From NCBI GenBank assembly GCA_036500205.1, contig DASYCK010000277.1, positions 1 to 16,653 of the forward strand: 16,653 nucleotides of DNA, given 5' to 3'. This DNA comes from DASYCK01 sp036500205. Its GTDB lineage: Bacteria > Myxococcota_A > Polyangia > Fen-1088. The position numbers and the translations under genes are program-made. The notes under the pieces were generated by a model, which had not been told where the DNA came from, made no database searches, and was given only the letters and a program-made list of their open reading frames with translations. Shown here piece after piece: positions 1 to 7,291 of this stretch. Position 1 is the stretch's first letter. Every line of letters begins with the position of its first letter.

Positions 1-1178
1 TTCTCGACCACGTGCGCGGGCGCCTGGGCGAGGACGAAGCCGCGCTCGTCGAACCCCTTGCGCCCGGCGCGCCCCGCGATCTGCAGGAAGTCGCGCACGC
101 CGAGGATGGCGGTCTTCTCGCCGTCGAACTTGCAGAGCTGCGTGAACAGGACCGTGCGCAGGGGGATGTTCACGCCCACCCCCAAGGTGTCCGTGCCGCT
201 GACCACCTTCAACATGCCCGACTGCGCCAGCTTCTCGACCAGCAAGCGATAGCGCGGCAACAGACCGGCGTGATGAATTCCCACGCCGTGGCGCAGGAAC
301 TTCTGCAGGTCCTTGCCGAACGGCGTGGTGAACGGCACGTCGCGCAGCGCTTCTTTCAAGGCCTCTTTCTCTGCCTTGTCGCACAGCTCGACGCTCATCA
401 GGTTCTGCGCCTCCTCGGCGGCTCCCCGCTGCGTGAAGTTGACCAGATAGATGGGCGCGCGCGCGGAGGCCGCCAGCTCGGCGATCGTCTCGTGCAGCGG
501 CGTCTCGCGGTACTCGTAGTCGAGCGGCACCGGGCGCAGGGTTCCCCGCACGTCGGCGAATTCGCGCGACGTGCGCTCCTCGACGTGGCGTTCGATGGTG
601 CGGGTGTCCCCCAGGGTGGCGGACATCAGCAAGAACGTCGTGTCGGTGAGGCACAGCAGCGGGATCTGCCAGGCCACGCCGCGATCGCGATCGGCGTAGT
701 AATGAAACTCGTCCATGACGACGTAATCGGCGCGCCGACCGCTGTCGCGCAGCGCCAGGTTGGCCAGGATCTCGGCGGTACAGCAGACCAGCGTCGCCTC
801 GCGGTTGATGGTCGCGTCCCCCGTCATCAGGCCGACCCGGTCTGCCCCGAAGGCGTCGCAAAAATCGAAGAACTTCTCGTTCACCAGCGCCTTGATGGGG
901 CAGGTGTAGAACGCCGTCTTCCCCTCGCCCAGCGCCTTGAAGAACATCCCCATCGCCACCAGCGACTTGCCCGAGCCGGTCGGCGTCGACAGCACCACGT
1001 GCTTGCCGCCCCAGATCTCCAGCAGCGCCTCTTCCTGGGCGGGGTACAACGTGAGGCCGGTCGATGCCACGTGCCCGAGGAAGCGGCTGAGCAGCTCGTC
1101 GGCCGAGACCGTGCCGATCGGTTCGGCCAAGGTGCCGAGGGGCGCGAGCGCCCGAGACGAGTCCGACCCGGTCGTCAT
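1..1178 (-). CDS. DEAD/DEAH-box helicase, Ski2-like, DUF3516 type (partial, C-terminus off the left edge)
   Basis: Predicted ATP-dependent RNA helicase of superfamily 2. The visible 392 residues hold both RecA-like domains. Motif I is TPTGSGKS (65-72), motif II is DEFH (156-159), motif III is SAT (186-188), motif V is GTDTLGVGVNIP (328-339) and motif VI is QIAGRAGR (366-373). The motif II and motif VI forms are those of Ski2-like enzymes, and in actinobacteria and myxobacteria such proteins usually continue into a DUF3516 tail, which would lie outside the window. The frame stays open to base 1. I chose the ATG at 1178. An in-frame ATG at 1238 lies two bases after the stop of the preceding lipoprotein gene and would add 20 residues. 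Neither start has a clear Shine-Dalgarno sequence. The gene is last in a run of four minus-strand genes. RNA rather than DNA substrate is inferred from family knowledge. Confidence 0.85.
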   Translation of the reverse strand, partial: MTTGSDSSRALAPLGTLAEPIGTVSADELLSRFLGHVASTGLTLYPAQEEALLEIWGGKHVVLSTPTGSGKSLVAMGMFFKALGEGKTAFYTCPIKALVNEKFFDFCDAFGADRVGLMTGDATINREATLVCCTAEILANLALRDSGRRADYVVMDEFHYYADRDRGVAWQIPLLCLTDTTFLLMSATLGDTRTIERHVEERTSREFADVRGTLRPVPLDYEYRETPLHETIAELAASARAPIYLVNFTQRGAAEEAQNLMSVELCDKAEKEALKEALRDVPFTTPFGKDLQKFLRHGVGIHHAGLLPRYRLLVEKLAQSGMLKVVSGTDTLGVGVNIPLRTVLFTQLCKFDGEKTAILGVRDFLQIAGRAGRKGFDERGFVLAQAPAHVVE

Positions 1179-1240
1179 CCGGCGGGAGGCATACCACGGG
1201 CTGCCCGGTTCGCGCGCGCCTCCGACGCCGAGGAACATCG

Positions 1241-2371
1241 TCACGGGCAGGGTGGATTCGCCGCCCCCGGAGTGCCGAAGCTGCCCGCATCGCCGAACGG
1301 GGCCGTCGCCGGACAGCGCCGCCCCCCGTCGTCGATCGACAGCGCATGGTCGTCGTAGGTCGTGCCCAGGCTGGAATCCCAGCTCAACTGATCGATCATG
1401 ACGCCGGTCGCGCACGCGCCGGCGCACACGGTGATGGTGTCGGCGTCGTTGTTCAGCGACACGCGCGTCCCGAAGCTCCCCCCGAACGTGGTGGTCAGCG
1501 CGACGCCGCCGTTCTTGGTGACGTCGGCCGACTGAATCAGGACGGCTCGTTCGCCTGCCGCCAGGATCGAGCTTCCCGCCACGTTGAAGTCGATCGCGGC
1601 GTCGTTGGCCGCGTCGGCGATGTGAAGACTCGAAAGGTCGAGCGCGTGTGAAGCGCGGTTGACGACCTCGACCCATTCGCGCCCCGTGTCGGTCCCCGCG
1701 GGATTGATCAACAGCTCGACGATGGCGAGCTCGCCTGGATTGGGTGGCGGCGCGGAAGAGACCGTTCCGCCAAAGCCTCCCTGCCCGCCCGACGCCCCGC
1801 CCCCGACGCCACCATCGCCGCCCTGCCCACCCTGGCCTCCGCCGCCGAGCCCGCCGGCGCCGGCAGCGCCCGCGGCGCCCCCCAACCCTCCCGCACCCGG
1901 CTGTCCGGCCGCGCCGGCGGCACCGGCGGATCCCGCCATCCCCTCGCCGCCACCGCCAGCCGCTCCACCACTTCCGGGGAGCGACGTCGGAGTCCCCCCC
2001 ACTCCTCCCCGACCGGCAGGCGCGACGCCGCCACCGCCCCCTCTCCCGCCAGCCGGCGCGCCCGCTTTTCCACCCTCGGCCGCTCGCATGCCGCCCATCG
2101 CACCGACGCCCGCGTCGACGGAAACGGAGACTGTCCCGCCGCCGCCACCGCCGCCACCATCGCCCAGCTCCGTGCCGCCGTCATGGGCCGTCGCCATGCA
2201 GCCGGCGCCGCCGGCGGCGGCCATCAGGATGATGCGATCGACGCTGGCATCGGTCGGCTCGGTCTGCCCGGAGCGCGGCGTCGCCGGATCACAGCCACCG
2301 AGAACGATCGCCGTCGCGACGAACAGATGAAGATACGGAGAGGCGGAGACCGGTCGAATCCTGTCGCGCAT
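1241..2371 (-). CDS. Predicted lipoprotein with Gly-rich tether and C-terminal lamin-tail (LTD) domain
   Basis: A 376-residue exported protein of unknown function. The N-terminus has a hydrophobic segment (about 14-25) ending in a lipobox-like LGGC with Cys27 as the probable lipidated residue. Residues 53-205 are a low-complexity Gly/Ala linker, presumably a flexible tether. The C-terminal part (about 213-345) looks like a lamin-tail domain, an Ig-like fold common in secreted bacterial proteins: it has a GELAIVELLINP start, a GREWVEVVN strand, LDLSSLHIAD, and a late TPGAAN motif typical of the domain's end. The start is the ATG at 2371, preceded by no strong ribosome-binding site. Its stop lies two bases from a possible upstream start of the helicase gene. 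The LTD call rests on motif recognition. Cell-surface or periplasmic location is inferred from the lipobox. Confidence 0.75.
   Translation of the reverse strand: MRDRIRPVSASPYLHLFVATAIVLGGCDPATPRSGQTEPTDASVDRIILMAAAGGAGCMATAHDGGTELGDGGGGGGGGTVSVSVDAGVGAMGGMRAAEGGKAGAPAGGRGGGGGVAPAGRGGVGGTPTSLPGSGGAAGGGGEGMAGSAGAAGAAGQPGAGGLGGAAGAAGAGGLGGGGQGGQGGDGGVGGGASGGQGGFGGTVSSAPPPNPGELAIVELLINPAGTDTGREWVEVVNRASHALDLSSLHIADAANDAAIDFNVAGSSILAAGERAVLIQSADVTKNGGVALTTTFGGSFGTRVSLNNDADTITVCAGACATGVMIDQLSWDSSLGTTYDDHALSIDDGGRRCPATAPFGDAGSFGTPGAANPPCP
1757..2215 (-). repeat. Low-complexity Gly-rich coding repeat (GGx/GAGG tether)
   Basis: About 150 codons of the LTD lipoprotein encode almost only Gly and Ala with a few Ser, Pro and Gln, giving irregular GGC-rich repeats. 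It reads as a polyproline-rich frame on the opposite strand, which is a shadow. A stretch like this is prone to length change by slippage or misassembly. Confidence 0.7.
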
Positions 2372-2381
2372 GCACCGTCAT

Positions 2382-2397
2382 CGGAGCCGGTGCTCCG
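2382..2397. other. Small perfect inverted repeat between J-domain and LTD lipoprotein genes
   Basis: CGGAGC and GCTCCG form six-base arms around a four-base CGGT loop, 11 bases upstream of the lipoprotein ATG at 2371. An overlapping pair GCACCG (2372-2377) and CGGTGC (2388-2393) offers an alternative fold. There is no T-run on either strand, so this is not a standard intrinsic terminator. It could weakly attenuate transcription or occlude the lipoprotein start, or be chance in GC-rich DNA. Confidence 0.3.
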
Positions 2398-2411
2398 AAG
2401 TTGCCGCGCGC

Positions 2412-2421
2412 GTGACGTCAC
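2412..2421. promoter_or_regulatory. Ten-base perfect palindrome GTGACGTCAC, possible operator
   Basis: A perfect palindrome sits in the 68-base gap between the J-domain gene (stop at 2440) and the lipoprotein start (2371). It lies 41-50 bases before the lipoprotein ATG, a plausible place for a dimeric regulator. No regulator is identified, and no second copy was seen in the window. Confidence 0.3.
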
Positions 2422-2439
2422 TCGGTCGGTGCGAGCACG

Positions 2440-2937
2440 CTATTTCCGCAGCTTCTTTTCCAGCACCTTGTAGGCGTCGGTCAACCCCTGCGCTACATCG
2501 TTCGCCGCCTTCTGCTTCTCGGGCGACTGCGTGTGGTGATCGGGGTGGTACTTGCGCATCAAGGCGCGATACGACCGGCGCACCGCCTCGAAGTCCGAGC
2601 CGACCGGGACCTCGAGGGCCGCATAAGCCTTCTGCACGCGCAGCGCCTCGCCGCCGGCCGCGCTTCGTGGGCGACCGGCCGTCCCGCCGGTCCGCGCCCT
2701 GGGGGGAGGCTCCGGCGTCCGGCGGCCATGAATGGCGTCCTCGACCTCTTGCCGGGCCCGGCGCGCCCATTCGATCTCGTCCTGCCAGCGGCTTCCCCCG
2801 CGCGGCGTGGCCGCGGCGACGTCCGGGTCCGGGCGGTCCGCCGGCTCGTCGTCGTCGGGCCCGTGCTTGGCCGCCACGTCGAGCAGCGAGTTCAGCTCGG
2901 AGCGGGCCATGTCGATCAGACGCTTACCGATGCTCAC
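2440..2937 (-). CDS. Small J-domain (DnaJ-like) protein with C-terminal J domain
   Basis: A 165-residue co-chaperone-like protein. The J domain is at the extreme C-terminus (about 102-165), with helix II ending in RALMRKY and the diagnostic HPD tripeptide at 131-133 that stimulates DnaK-type ATPases. There is no Gly/Phe region, zinc finger or DnaJ C-terminal domain, so this is a type III (J-only) protein. The middle (25-100) is charged and Pro/Gly-rich, probably disordered. The first 20 residues (IGKRLIDMARSELNSLLD) form a likely amphipathic helix. I chose the GTG at 2937 because the conserved-looking N-terminus begins there. An in-frame ATG at 2997 would add 20 residues of low quality, and longer extensions would run into the preceding gene. 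The client is unknown. Confidence 0.8.
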   Translation of the reverse strand: MSIGKRLIDMARSELNSLLDVAAKHGPDDDEPADRPDPDVAAATPRGGSRWQDEIEWARRARQEVEDAIHGRRTPEPPPRARTGGTAGRPRSAAGGEALRVQKAYAALEVPVGSDFEAVRRSYRALMRKYHPDHHTQSPEKQKAANDVAQGLTDAYKVLEKKLRK

Positions 2938-3022
2938 GGAAGACTCACGGGAAGGTGGGCTTCGGACCTCGGAACCGACATCCCCCAAATCTAACATGCT
3001 CCGGACGACCCGATTCCGTGCG

Positions 3023-3808
3023 CTAGAACCGGAGCTGCAACGCGACGCCGCCTCCGTACACGCGGGTGGTCCCGTTGTGGCTGACGTCGGGAAACAGAAA
3101 CCAGGCGCGCAGGTCGACGGCACGGTCGAGCGCCGTCCCGATCCCGAAGCCCATGGGCGCCTCGGTGTGGCTGCCGCCGCTCTCGATGACGCGCACCCCG
3201 AACAGCGGGCCCAGCCACAGCCGGGGCGTGGCCTGGATCCACACATGGAGGGGGACGCTGATGATGGTCAGCGTCGGGTCGTAGAAGATCACCGGCACGT
3301 AGATGCCGGTGTCGAGGCGCACCGGGCCCCCGCGCAAGACGATCGGCAGCGCGAACATCATGCCGAAGCGAGAGCCGTTCTCGGTGGGCAGGTAGAAATC
3401 GAGCTGCAGCCCCAGCTCGGCGTTGGGACCACGAGCGGCCAGCCAGCGCAGGTGCAGCTCCGGATTCGCGACCCGATCGAACTGCGTCCCGTAGGTTTCG
3501 GTATCGAAGGGGCGCCCATAGCCATCAGCCTGGGTGCGCTGGCCGCCTTCATCCAACCGGAAGCCGGTCCGTAGACCGAGCTCGAGGCCGGGGGCGATGC
3601 CGGCCACGATCTCCAGATTCAGGCCCAGGCCGTTGGTGGGTGTCCCGGGAACGGCGTCGTCCGGCACGTGACCCACGCCCAGCCCGAAATCTACAACCAC
3701 CTCGCCATGCGGCAGCACCAGCTCGCGATAAACGAACGGCGCGGCCAGCGCCGGGCTGGCTCCCGCGCCCGACAGCGACAGCAGAACGATGAAGATTGTT
3801 CGCCGCAT
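3023..3808 (-). CDS. Predicted outer-membrane beta-barrel protein
   Basis: A 261-residue exported protein. It starts with a clean signal peptide (MRRTIFIVLLSLSG, with likely cleavage after SPALA-A near residue 23). The mature part is made of alternating amphipathic strands rich in Gly and aromatic residues (LELGLRTGF, AELGLQLDFYLP, VRLDTGIYVPVIFYDP, LRAWFLFPD) and ends in LQLRF. A terminal Phe is typical of proteins folded by the BAM machinery. The overall look resembles small 10-12-strand barrels annotated as transporter-like or phenol-pathway (MetA-like) proteins, but no substrate can be named. The ATG at 3808 gives the best signal peptide. An in-frame GTG at 3832 would add eight residues. 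It is first of four minus-strand genes that probably share transcription. Confidence 0.7.
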   Translation of the reverse strand: MRRTIFIVLLSLSGAGASPALAAPFVYRELVLPHGEVVVDFGLGVGHVPDDAVPGTPTNGLGLNLEIVAGIAPGLELGLRTGFRLDEGGQRTQADGYGRPFDTETYGTQFDRVANPELHLRWLAARGPNAELGLQLDFYLPTENGSRFGMMFALPIVLRGGPVRLDTGIYVPVIFYDPTLTIISVPLHVWIQATPRLWLGPLFGVRVIESGGSHTEAPMGFGIGTALDRAVDLRAWFLFPDVSHNGTTRVYGGGVALQLRF

Positions 3809-3982
3809 GCGTCTCACGACGAAACGGTACACCGATCGGAGGCGCGCGACGATGCCGGTGGACTCCCGGGGGGGGCGATCCGACGGCCGATTTGACCCGG
3901 CCGCCGCGGCGCTTCGCTTTCGTGTCCGTTTGTCACCCCGGGGCGCTTGGCCTCGCCGGGCCGACGAGCTAGGTTACGCCCC
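3809..3982. other. Divergent intergenic region between barrel gene and gpmA
   Basis: This 174-base gap separates the minus-strand block from gpmA and should hold promoters for both directions. It contains a G-run (3869-3875) and a TTGGCC (3947-3952) spaced 17 bases from TAGGTT (3970-3975), which could drive gpmA. No convincing promoter is seen for the minus direction. Confidence 0.4.
3947..3975 (+). promoter_or_regulatory. Weak candidate promoter for gpmA
   Basis: TTGGCC and TAGGTT are separated by 17 bases, with TAGGTT ending seven bases before the gpmA ATG at 3983. The -10 matches only TANNNT. If real, transcription would begin at or next to the start codon, giving a leaderless message. 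No Shine-Dalgarno sequence is visible, which fits that idea but does not prove it. Confidence 0.25.
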
Positions 3983-4735
3983 ATGCACAAGCTCGTTCTG
4001 TTGCGCCACGGCCAAAGCACCTGGAACCTCGAGAACCGGTTCACCGGGTGGACGGACGTCGATCTGACCGCCGAGGGGCGCGAGGAGGCGCACCGCGCCG
4101 GCATCCTGCTGAAGGAGGCGGGGTACCGCTTCGACGTGTTCCACACGTCGCTGCTGCGCCGGGCGATCCAGACGATGCAGGTGGTGCAGGACGAGCTCTC
4201 GCAGCAGTGGGTGACCGTGAATCGCCACTGGCGGCTCAACGAACGGCACTACGGTGGCCTGCAGGGACTGAACAAGAAAGAGACGGCCGACAAGCACGGC
4301 GAGGCGAAGGTGCTGGAATGGCGCCGCAGCTACGACATTCCGCCGCCTCCCCTGGAGACGAGCGACGAGCGGCACCCCAGCCATGACCCGCGCTATCGCA
4401 ACCTGGCGCCCGACGTGCTGCCCGCCACCGAGTCGTTGAAAGAGGTGGTCGCCCGCATGCTGCCTTACTGGTACGACGCGATCGTCCCCGATCTGCGTCA
4501 GGGTCGGCAGGTCGGCGTGGTCGCCCACGGGAACAGCCTGCGCGCGCTGGTGAAGCACCTCGACAACGTCTCCGAGGGCGAGATCGTCGAGCTGAACATC
4601 CCCACCGCCATCCCGCTCGTCTACGAGCTCGACGACAACCTGAAGGCGATTCGTCACTACTATCTCGGCGATCCCGAGGCCGCCAAGCGCGCCGCCGAGG
4701 CGGTCGCCAAGCAAGCCTCGGCGGCGAAGCGTTGA
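3983..4735 (+). CDS. gpmA: 2,3-bisphosphoglycerate-dependent phosphoglycerate mutase
   Basis: A cytoplasmic glycolytic enzyme that interconverts 3-phosphoglycerate and 2-phosphoglycerate through a phosphohistidine intermediate. The 250-residue length is the usual size of the family. The signature LLRHGQSTWN (6-15) carries the phospho-acceptor His9, ENRFTGW (17-23) follows, Glu87 in LNERHYG is the general acid/base, and the second histidine is His182 in VVAHGNS. The long insert around 117-140, which separates true mutases from broad phosphatases of the superfamily, is present. The ATG at 3983 matches the family N-terminus; longer in-frame extensions are not supported. The C-terminal tail (231-250) is Ala/Lys-rich. 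It is followed after 46 bases by an RND transporter gene with no obvious functional link. Confidence 0.95.
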   Translation: MHKLVLLRHGQSTWNLENRFTGWTDVDLTAEGREEAHRAGILLKEAGYRFDVFHTSLLRRAIQTMQVVQDELSQQWVTVNRHWRLNERHYGGLQGLNKKETADKHGEAKVLEWRRSYDIPPPPLETSDERHPSHDPRYRNLAPDVLPATESLKEVVARMLPYWYDAIVPDLRQGRQVGVVAHGNSLRALVKHLDNVSEGEIVELNIPTAIPLVYELDDNLKAIRHYYLGDPEAAKRAAEAVAKQASAAKR

Positions 4736-4781
4736 GCACGAACCGCTGAACGAAGCCCCCAATATGAGCGGAATCTAAGCG

Positions 4782-7235
4782 GTGTCGCTGACGCCGACGT
4801 CGCGGGCGAGCGTCGCCCGGCGATACGTGTCGTGGCTGGAACGCCGCGGGGTGCTGGTCGCCGTCGCGGGCGTGCTGGTGCTGGCCGCGTCGATCCTGCT
4901 CATCACGACGCGGCTGCGCCTGTTCGCCGACTTCTCGTATCTGCTGCCGCAGGATGCCCCCGCGGTGCGCGATCTGCGGCGGCTCGAGGAGCGGCTGGCC
5001 GCGAAGGACACCGTCCTGGTCCTGGTGGTGGCCCCCGATCCGGCCACCCGCGCCGCGGTCGTCCCCGAGGTGGCGGCGGCGGTGCGGCAGATCTCCCACG
5101 AGATGGTCGAGCGGGTCGAGACCGACGACAAGATCACGCGCGACTTCCTGCGCCCGCGCCGGCACCTGCTGGTGCCGCTGCCCGATCTGGTCGACGCGCG
5201 CGACGCCCTTCGCGATCGCATCCGGCGCGCCAAGCTGAAGGCGAACCCGCTGTTCATCGATCTCGACGACGACGCGGCGGCCGCCGACAAGGACGCCAGC
5301 AAGAAGACCGACGACCTGCGCGCGCACTGGAAGGAAGCCGAGGCCGCCCTCGATCGCTCCGGCTACGTCAGCGCCGACGGCAAGGTGGGCCTGGTGGTCT
5401 TGCACACCGCCTTCGAGATCACCGACGTGACGCGCGGCAAGCAGCTGCTGGCGGCGCTGGACGCCGTGCGCACCAGCGTGCGCGCGCATCACCCGCAGGT
5501 CGACGTCGGCTTCACCGGCGGCGTCAGCACCTCGGTGGCGGAGCACGACGCCGTCATCAAGGGGATGATCCGCTCGGGCGTCATCACCATGGTGCTGGTG
5601 GCGCTGATCCTGCTCATCTACCTGCGCAGCTTGATTCACCTGGTGCTGCTGACCGCGAACATCGCCATCGCCACCACGGCGGCGTTCGGCGTGGCGGCGT
5701 TGACCGTGGGGCACCTGAACGCCACCACGGCGTTCCTGGGCGCCATCATCGCCGGCAACGGCATCAACTACGGCATCTTCCTGATCACGCGCTTCCTGAC
5801 GGCGCGGCGCCAGCATTCCGCCGAAGAGGCCATGACGATGGCGATCGTCGGCACCGTGCGCCCCACCGCCGTGGCGTCGCTGGGCGTCGCCATCGCCTAC
5901 GGCTCGCTGGCGGTGACGAGCTTCAAGGGCTTCGCCGACTTCGCGGTCATCGGCGCCGTGGGCATGCTGCTGTGCTGGCTGGCGTCGTTCTCGCTGTTCC
6001 CGGCGCTGGTGCTGCTGTTCGGACGGAACACCCACAGCGAGGACGGCACCCAGCGCGTCGGCAATGTGCTGGCGAAGCTGTTCGGGCGCTGGCGCCCCGC
6101 CAACGTGTGCGTGGCCGCAGGCGTGATCACGGTGCTGGCCGGGGTGGTGGTGTGGCGCTACGCCGCGTCCGATCCCTTCGAATACAACATCAAGAACCTG
6201 CGCTCGGAGAGCGACGCCGCCAAGGAGTCGCGCCGCTGGATGCAGACGTCGGACGACAACTTCGGCCGCGGCATCAGCGGCAAGACCTTCATCGCCGCCG
6301 ACGACGTGACGCAGGTGCCGAAGATCGTGACCGCCCTGCGCGCCATCGACGTGGGGACGCCCGAGGTCAACAAGACCATCGGCACCGTGAACTCGGTGCT
6401 GGACGTCCTGCCGGCGGACCAGTCCGAGCGGCTGGCGGTGCTGACCGACATTCGCAAGCTACTGGATGACGACGCGCTGAACGCCCTCGACGAGAAGGAC
6501 CGCAACGAGCTGCGCGAGCTGCGCCCACCGGACGATCTGAAGCCGATCGTCATCGCCGACCTTCCGCAGGAGATCAAGGACAAGCTGGTCGAGAAGGACG
6601 GGCGGGTCGGCTACATGGTGGCGATCCGCCCCGCCGACAAGCTGGACGAATGGAACGGCCACGACCTGCTGCGCTTCGCGGGGGCGGTGCGCAAGCTGAA
6701 GCTGTCCGACGGCGCCACCGTGACGACGTCGGGGTCGAGCGTGATCTTCGCCGATATCTTCGCGTCGATTCAGCACGACGGTCCCATCGTGACGTTGGTG
6801 GCGATGGCCGGGCTGCTGCTGATGGTGCTGGTGGTGGTGGGGCGCGACCGGCGCGCCGTGGCGGTGCTGGCGGCGACGGGGCTGGGCAGCCTCGGCCTGG
6901 TGGCGGTGTGCGCGCTCGCCGGCATCAAGGTCAACTTCCTCGACTTCATCGCGCTGCCCATCACCCTGGGCCTGGGCGTCGACTACGCCATCAACATCGC
7001 CCACCCCGCCTACTACGAGGCCAGGAGCCCGTTCGAGAGCGTGCGCAACAGCGGCAGCTCGGTCTTCATCTGCTCGCTGACGACCATCGTCGGTTATGGC
7101 TCGTTGATGGTCAGTGACAACCTGGCCATCTACGGCTTCGGGCTGGCGTCGCTGATCGGCGAGGTGACCTGCGTGGTGTCCGCGCTGGCGCTGGTCCCGG
7201 CGATCATCTTCCTGGGCCGCCCGCGAAGCGCGTAG
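4782..7235 (+). CDS. RND-superfamily transporter, MMPL/HAE3 type
   Basis: An 817-residue inner-membrane exporter with the internal duplication of the RND superfamily. Half one has TM1 (24-43), a periplasmic domain (about 47-260) and TM2-6 (about 265-412). Half two has TM7 (440-458), a second periplasmic domain (about 462-660) and TM8-12 (about 668-811). The second-half TM10 has LGLGVDYAIN with Asp734, the expected proton-relay residue. The equivalent motif in half one is GNGINYGIF (325-333), with Asn in place of Asp. The length and domain plan fit hopanoid- or lipid-exporter-like HAE3/MMPL pumps rather than the longer AcrB-type drug pumps. There is no adjacent membrane-fusion protein, as is usual for this group. 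The start is a GTG at 4782; an in-frame stop lies just upstream. The substrate is unknown; a lipid is inferred from the family. Confidence 0.88.
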   Translation: MSLTPTSRASVARRYVSWLERRGVLVAVAGVLVLAASILLITTRLRLFADFSYLLPQDAPAVRDLRRLEERLAAKDTVLVLVVAPDPATRAAVVPEVAAAVRQISHEMVERVETDDKITRDFLRPRRHLLVPLPDLVDARDALRDRIRRAKLKANPLFIDLDDDAAAADKDASKKTDDLRAHWKEAEAALDRSGYVSADGKVGLVVLHTAFEITDVTRGKQLLAALDAVRTSVRAHHPQVDVGFTGGVSTSVAEHDAVIKGMIRSGVITMVLVALILLIYLRSLIHLVLLTANIAIATTAAFGVAALTVGHLNATTAFLGAIIAGNGINYGIFLITRFLTARRQHSAEEAMTMAIVGTVRPTAVASLGVAIAYGSLAVTSFKGFADFAVIGAVGMLLCWLASFSLFPALVLLFGRNTHSEDGTQRVGNVLAKLFGRWRPANVCVAAGVITVLAGVVVWRYAASDPFEYNIKNLRSESDAAKESRRWMQTSDDNFGRGISGKTFIAADDVTQVPKIVTALRAIDVGTPEVNKTIGTVNSVLDVLPADQSERLAVLTDIRKLLDDDALNALDEKDRNELRELRPPDDLKPIVIADLPQEIKDKLVEKDGRVGYMVAIRPADKLDEWNGHDLLRFAGAVRKLKLSDGATVTTSGSSVIFADIFASIQHDGPIVTLVAMAGLLLMVLVVVGRDRRAVAVLAATGLGSLGLVAVCALAGIKVNFLDFIALPITLGLGVDYAINIAHPAYYEARSPFESVRNSGSSVFICSLTTIVGYGSLMVSDNLAIYGFGLASLIGEVTCVVSALALVPAIIFLGRPRSA

Positions 7236-7291
7236 TCACTTCGGCCCGCGCCGTGGACAGACGCGCGAAGTTCACGCACGATTCCCCGCGA

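Noticed and set aside
12..1358. 448-codon open frame on the plus strand
   Set aside because: It is antisense to the helicase, whose motifs I to VI are all on the minus strand. The plus-strand translation is Arg/Gln/His-rich with no recognisable domain, typical of a GC-rich shadow.
1659..2330. Plus-strand 223-codon Pro-rich open frame
   Set aside because: It is the complement of the Gly-rich tether of the LTD lipoprotein. The minus-strand reading has a lipobox and a real domain.
3925..3938. TGACAA on the minus strand before the barrel gene at 3808
   Set aside because: The six bases match the sigma element start, but the following TTCG, CGT and CCAT positions do not.
4236..6035. 599-codon minus-strand open frame across gpmA and the RND gene
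   Set aside because: Its translation is repetitive Arg/Gln/His/Gly low complexity. Both plus-strand genes have clear family motifs over the same bases.
7233..7258. Possible third copy of the sigma element before the barrel gene at 7292
   Set aside because: Only TTCGGCCC is shared and TGACAA is absent. The rest does not align without gaps.
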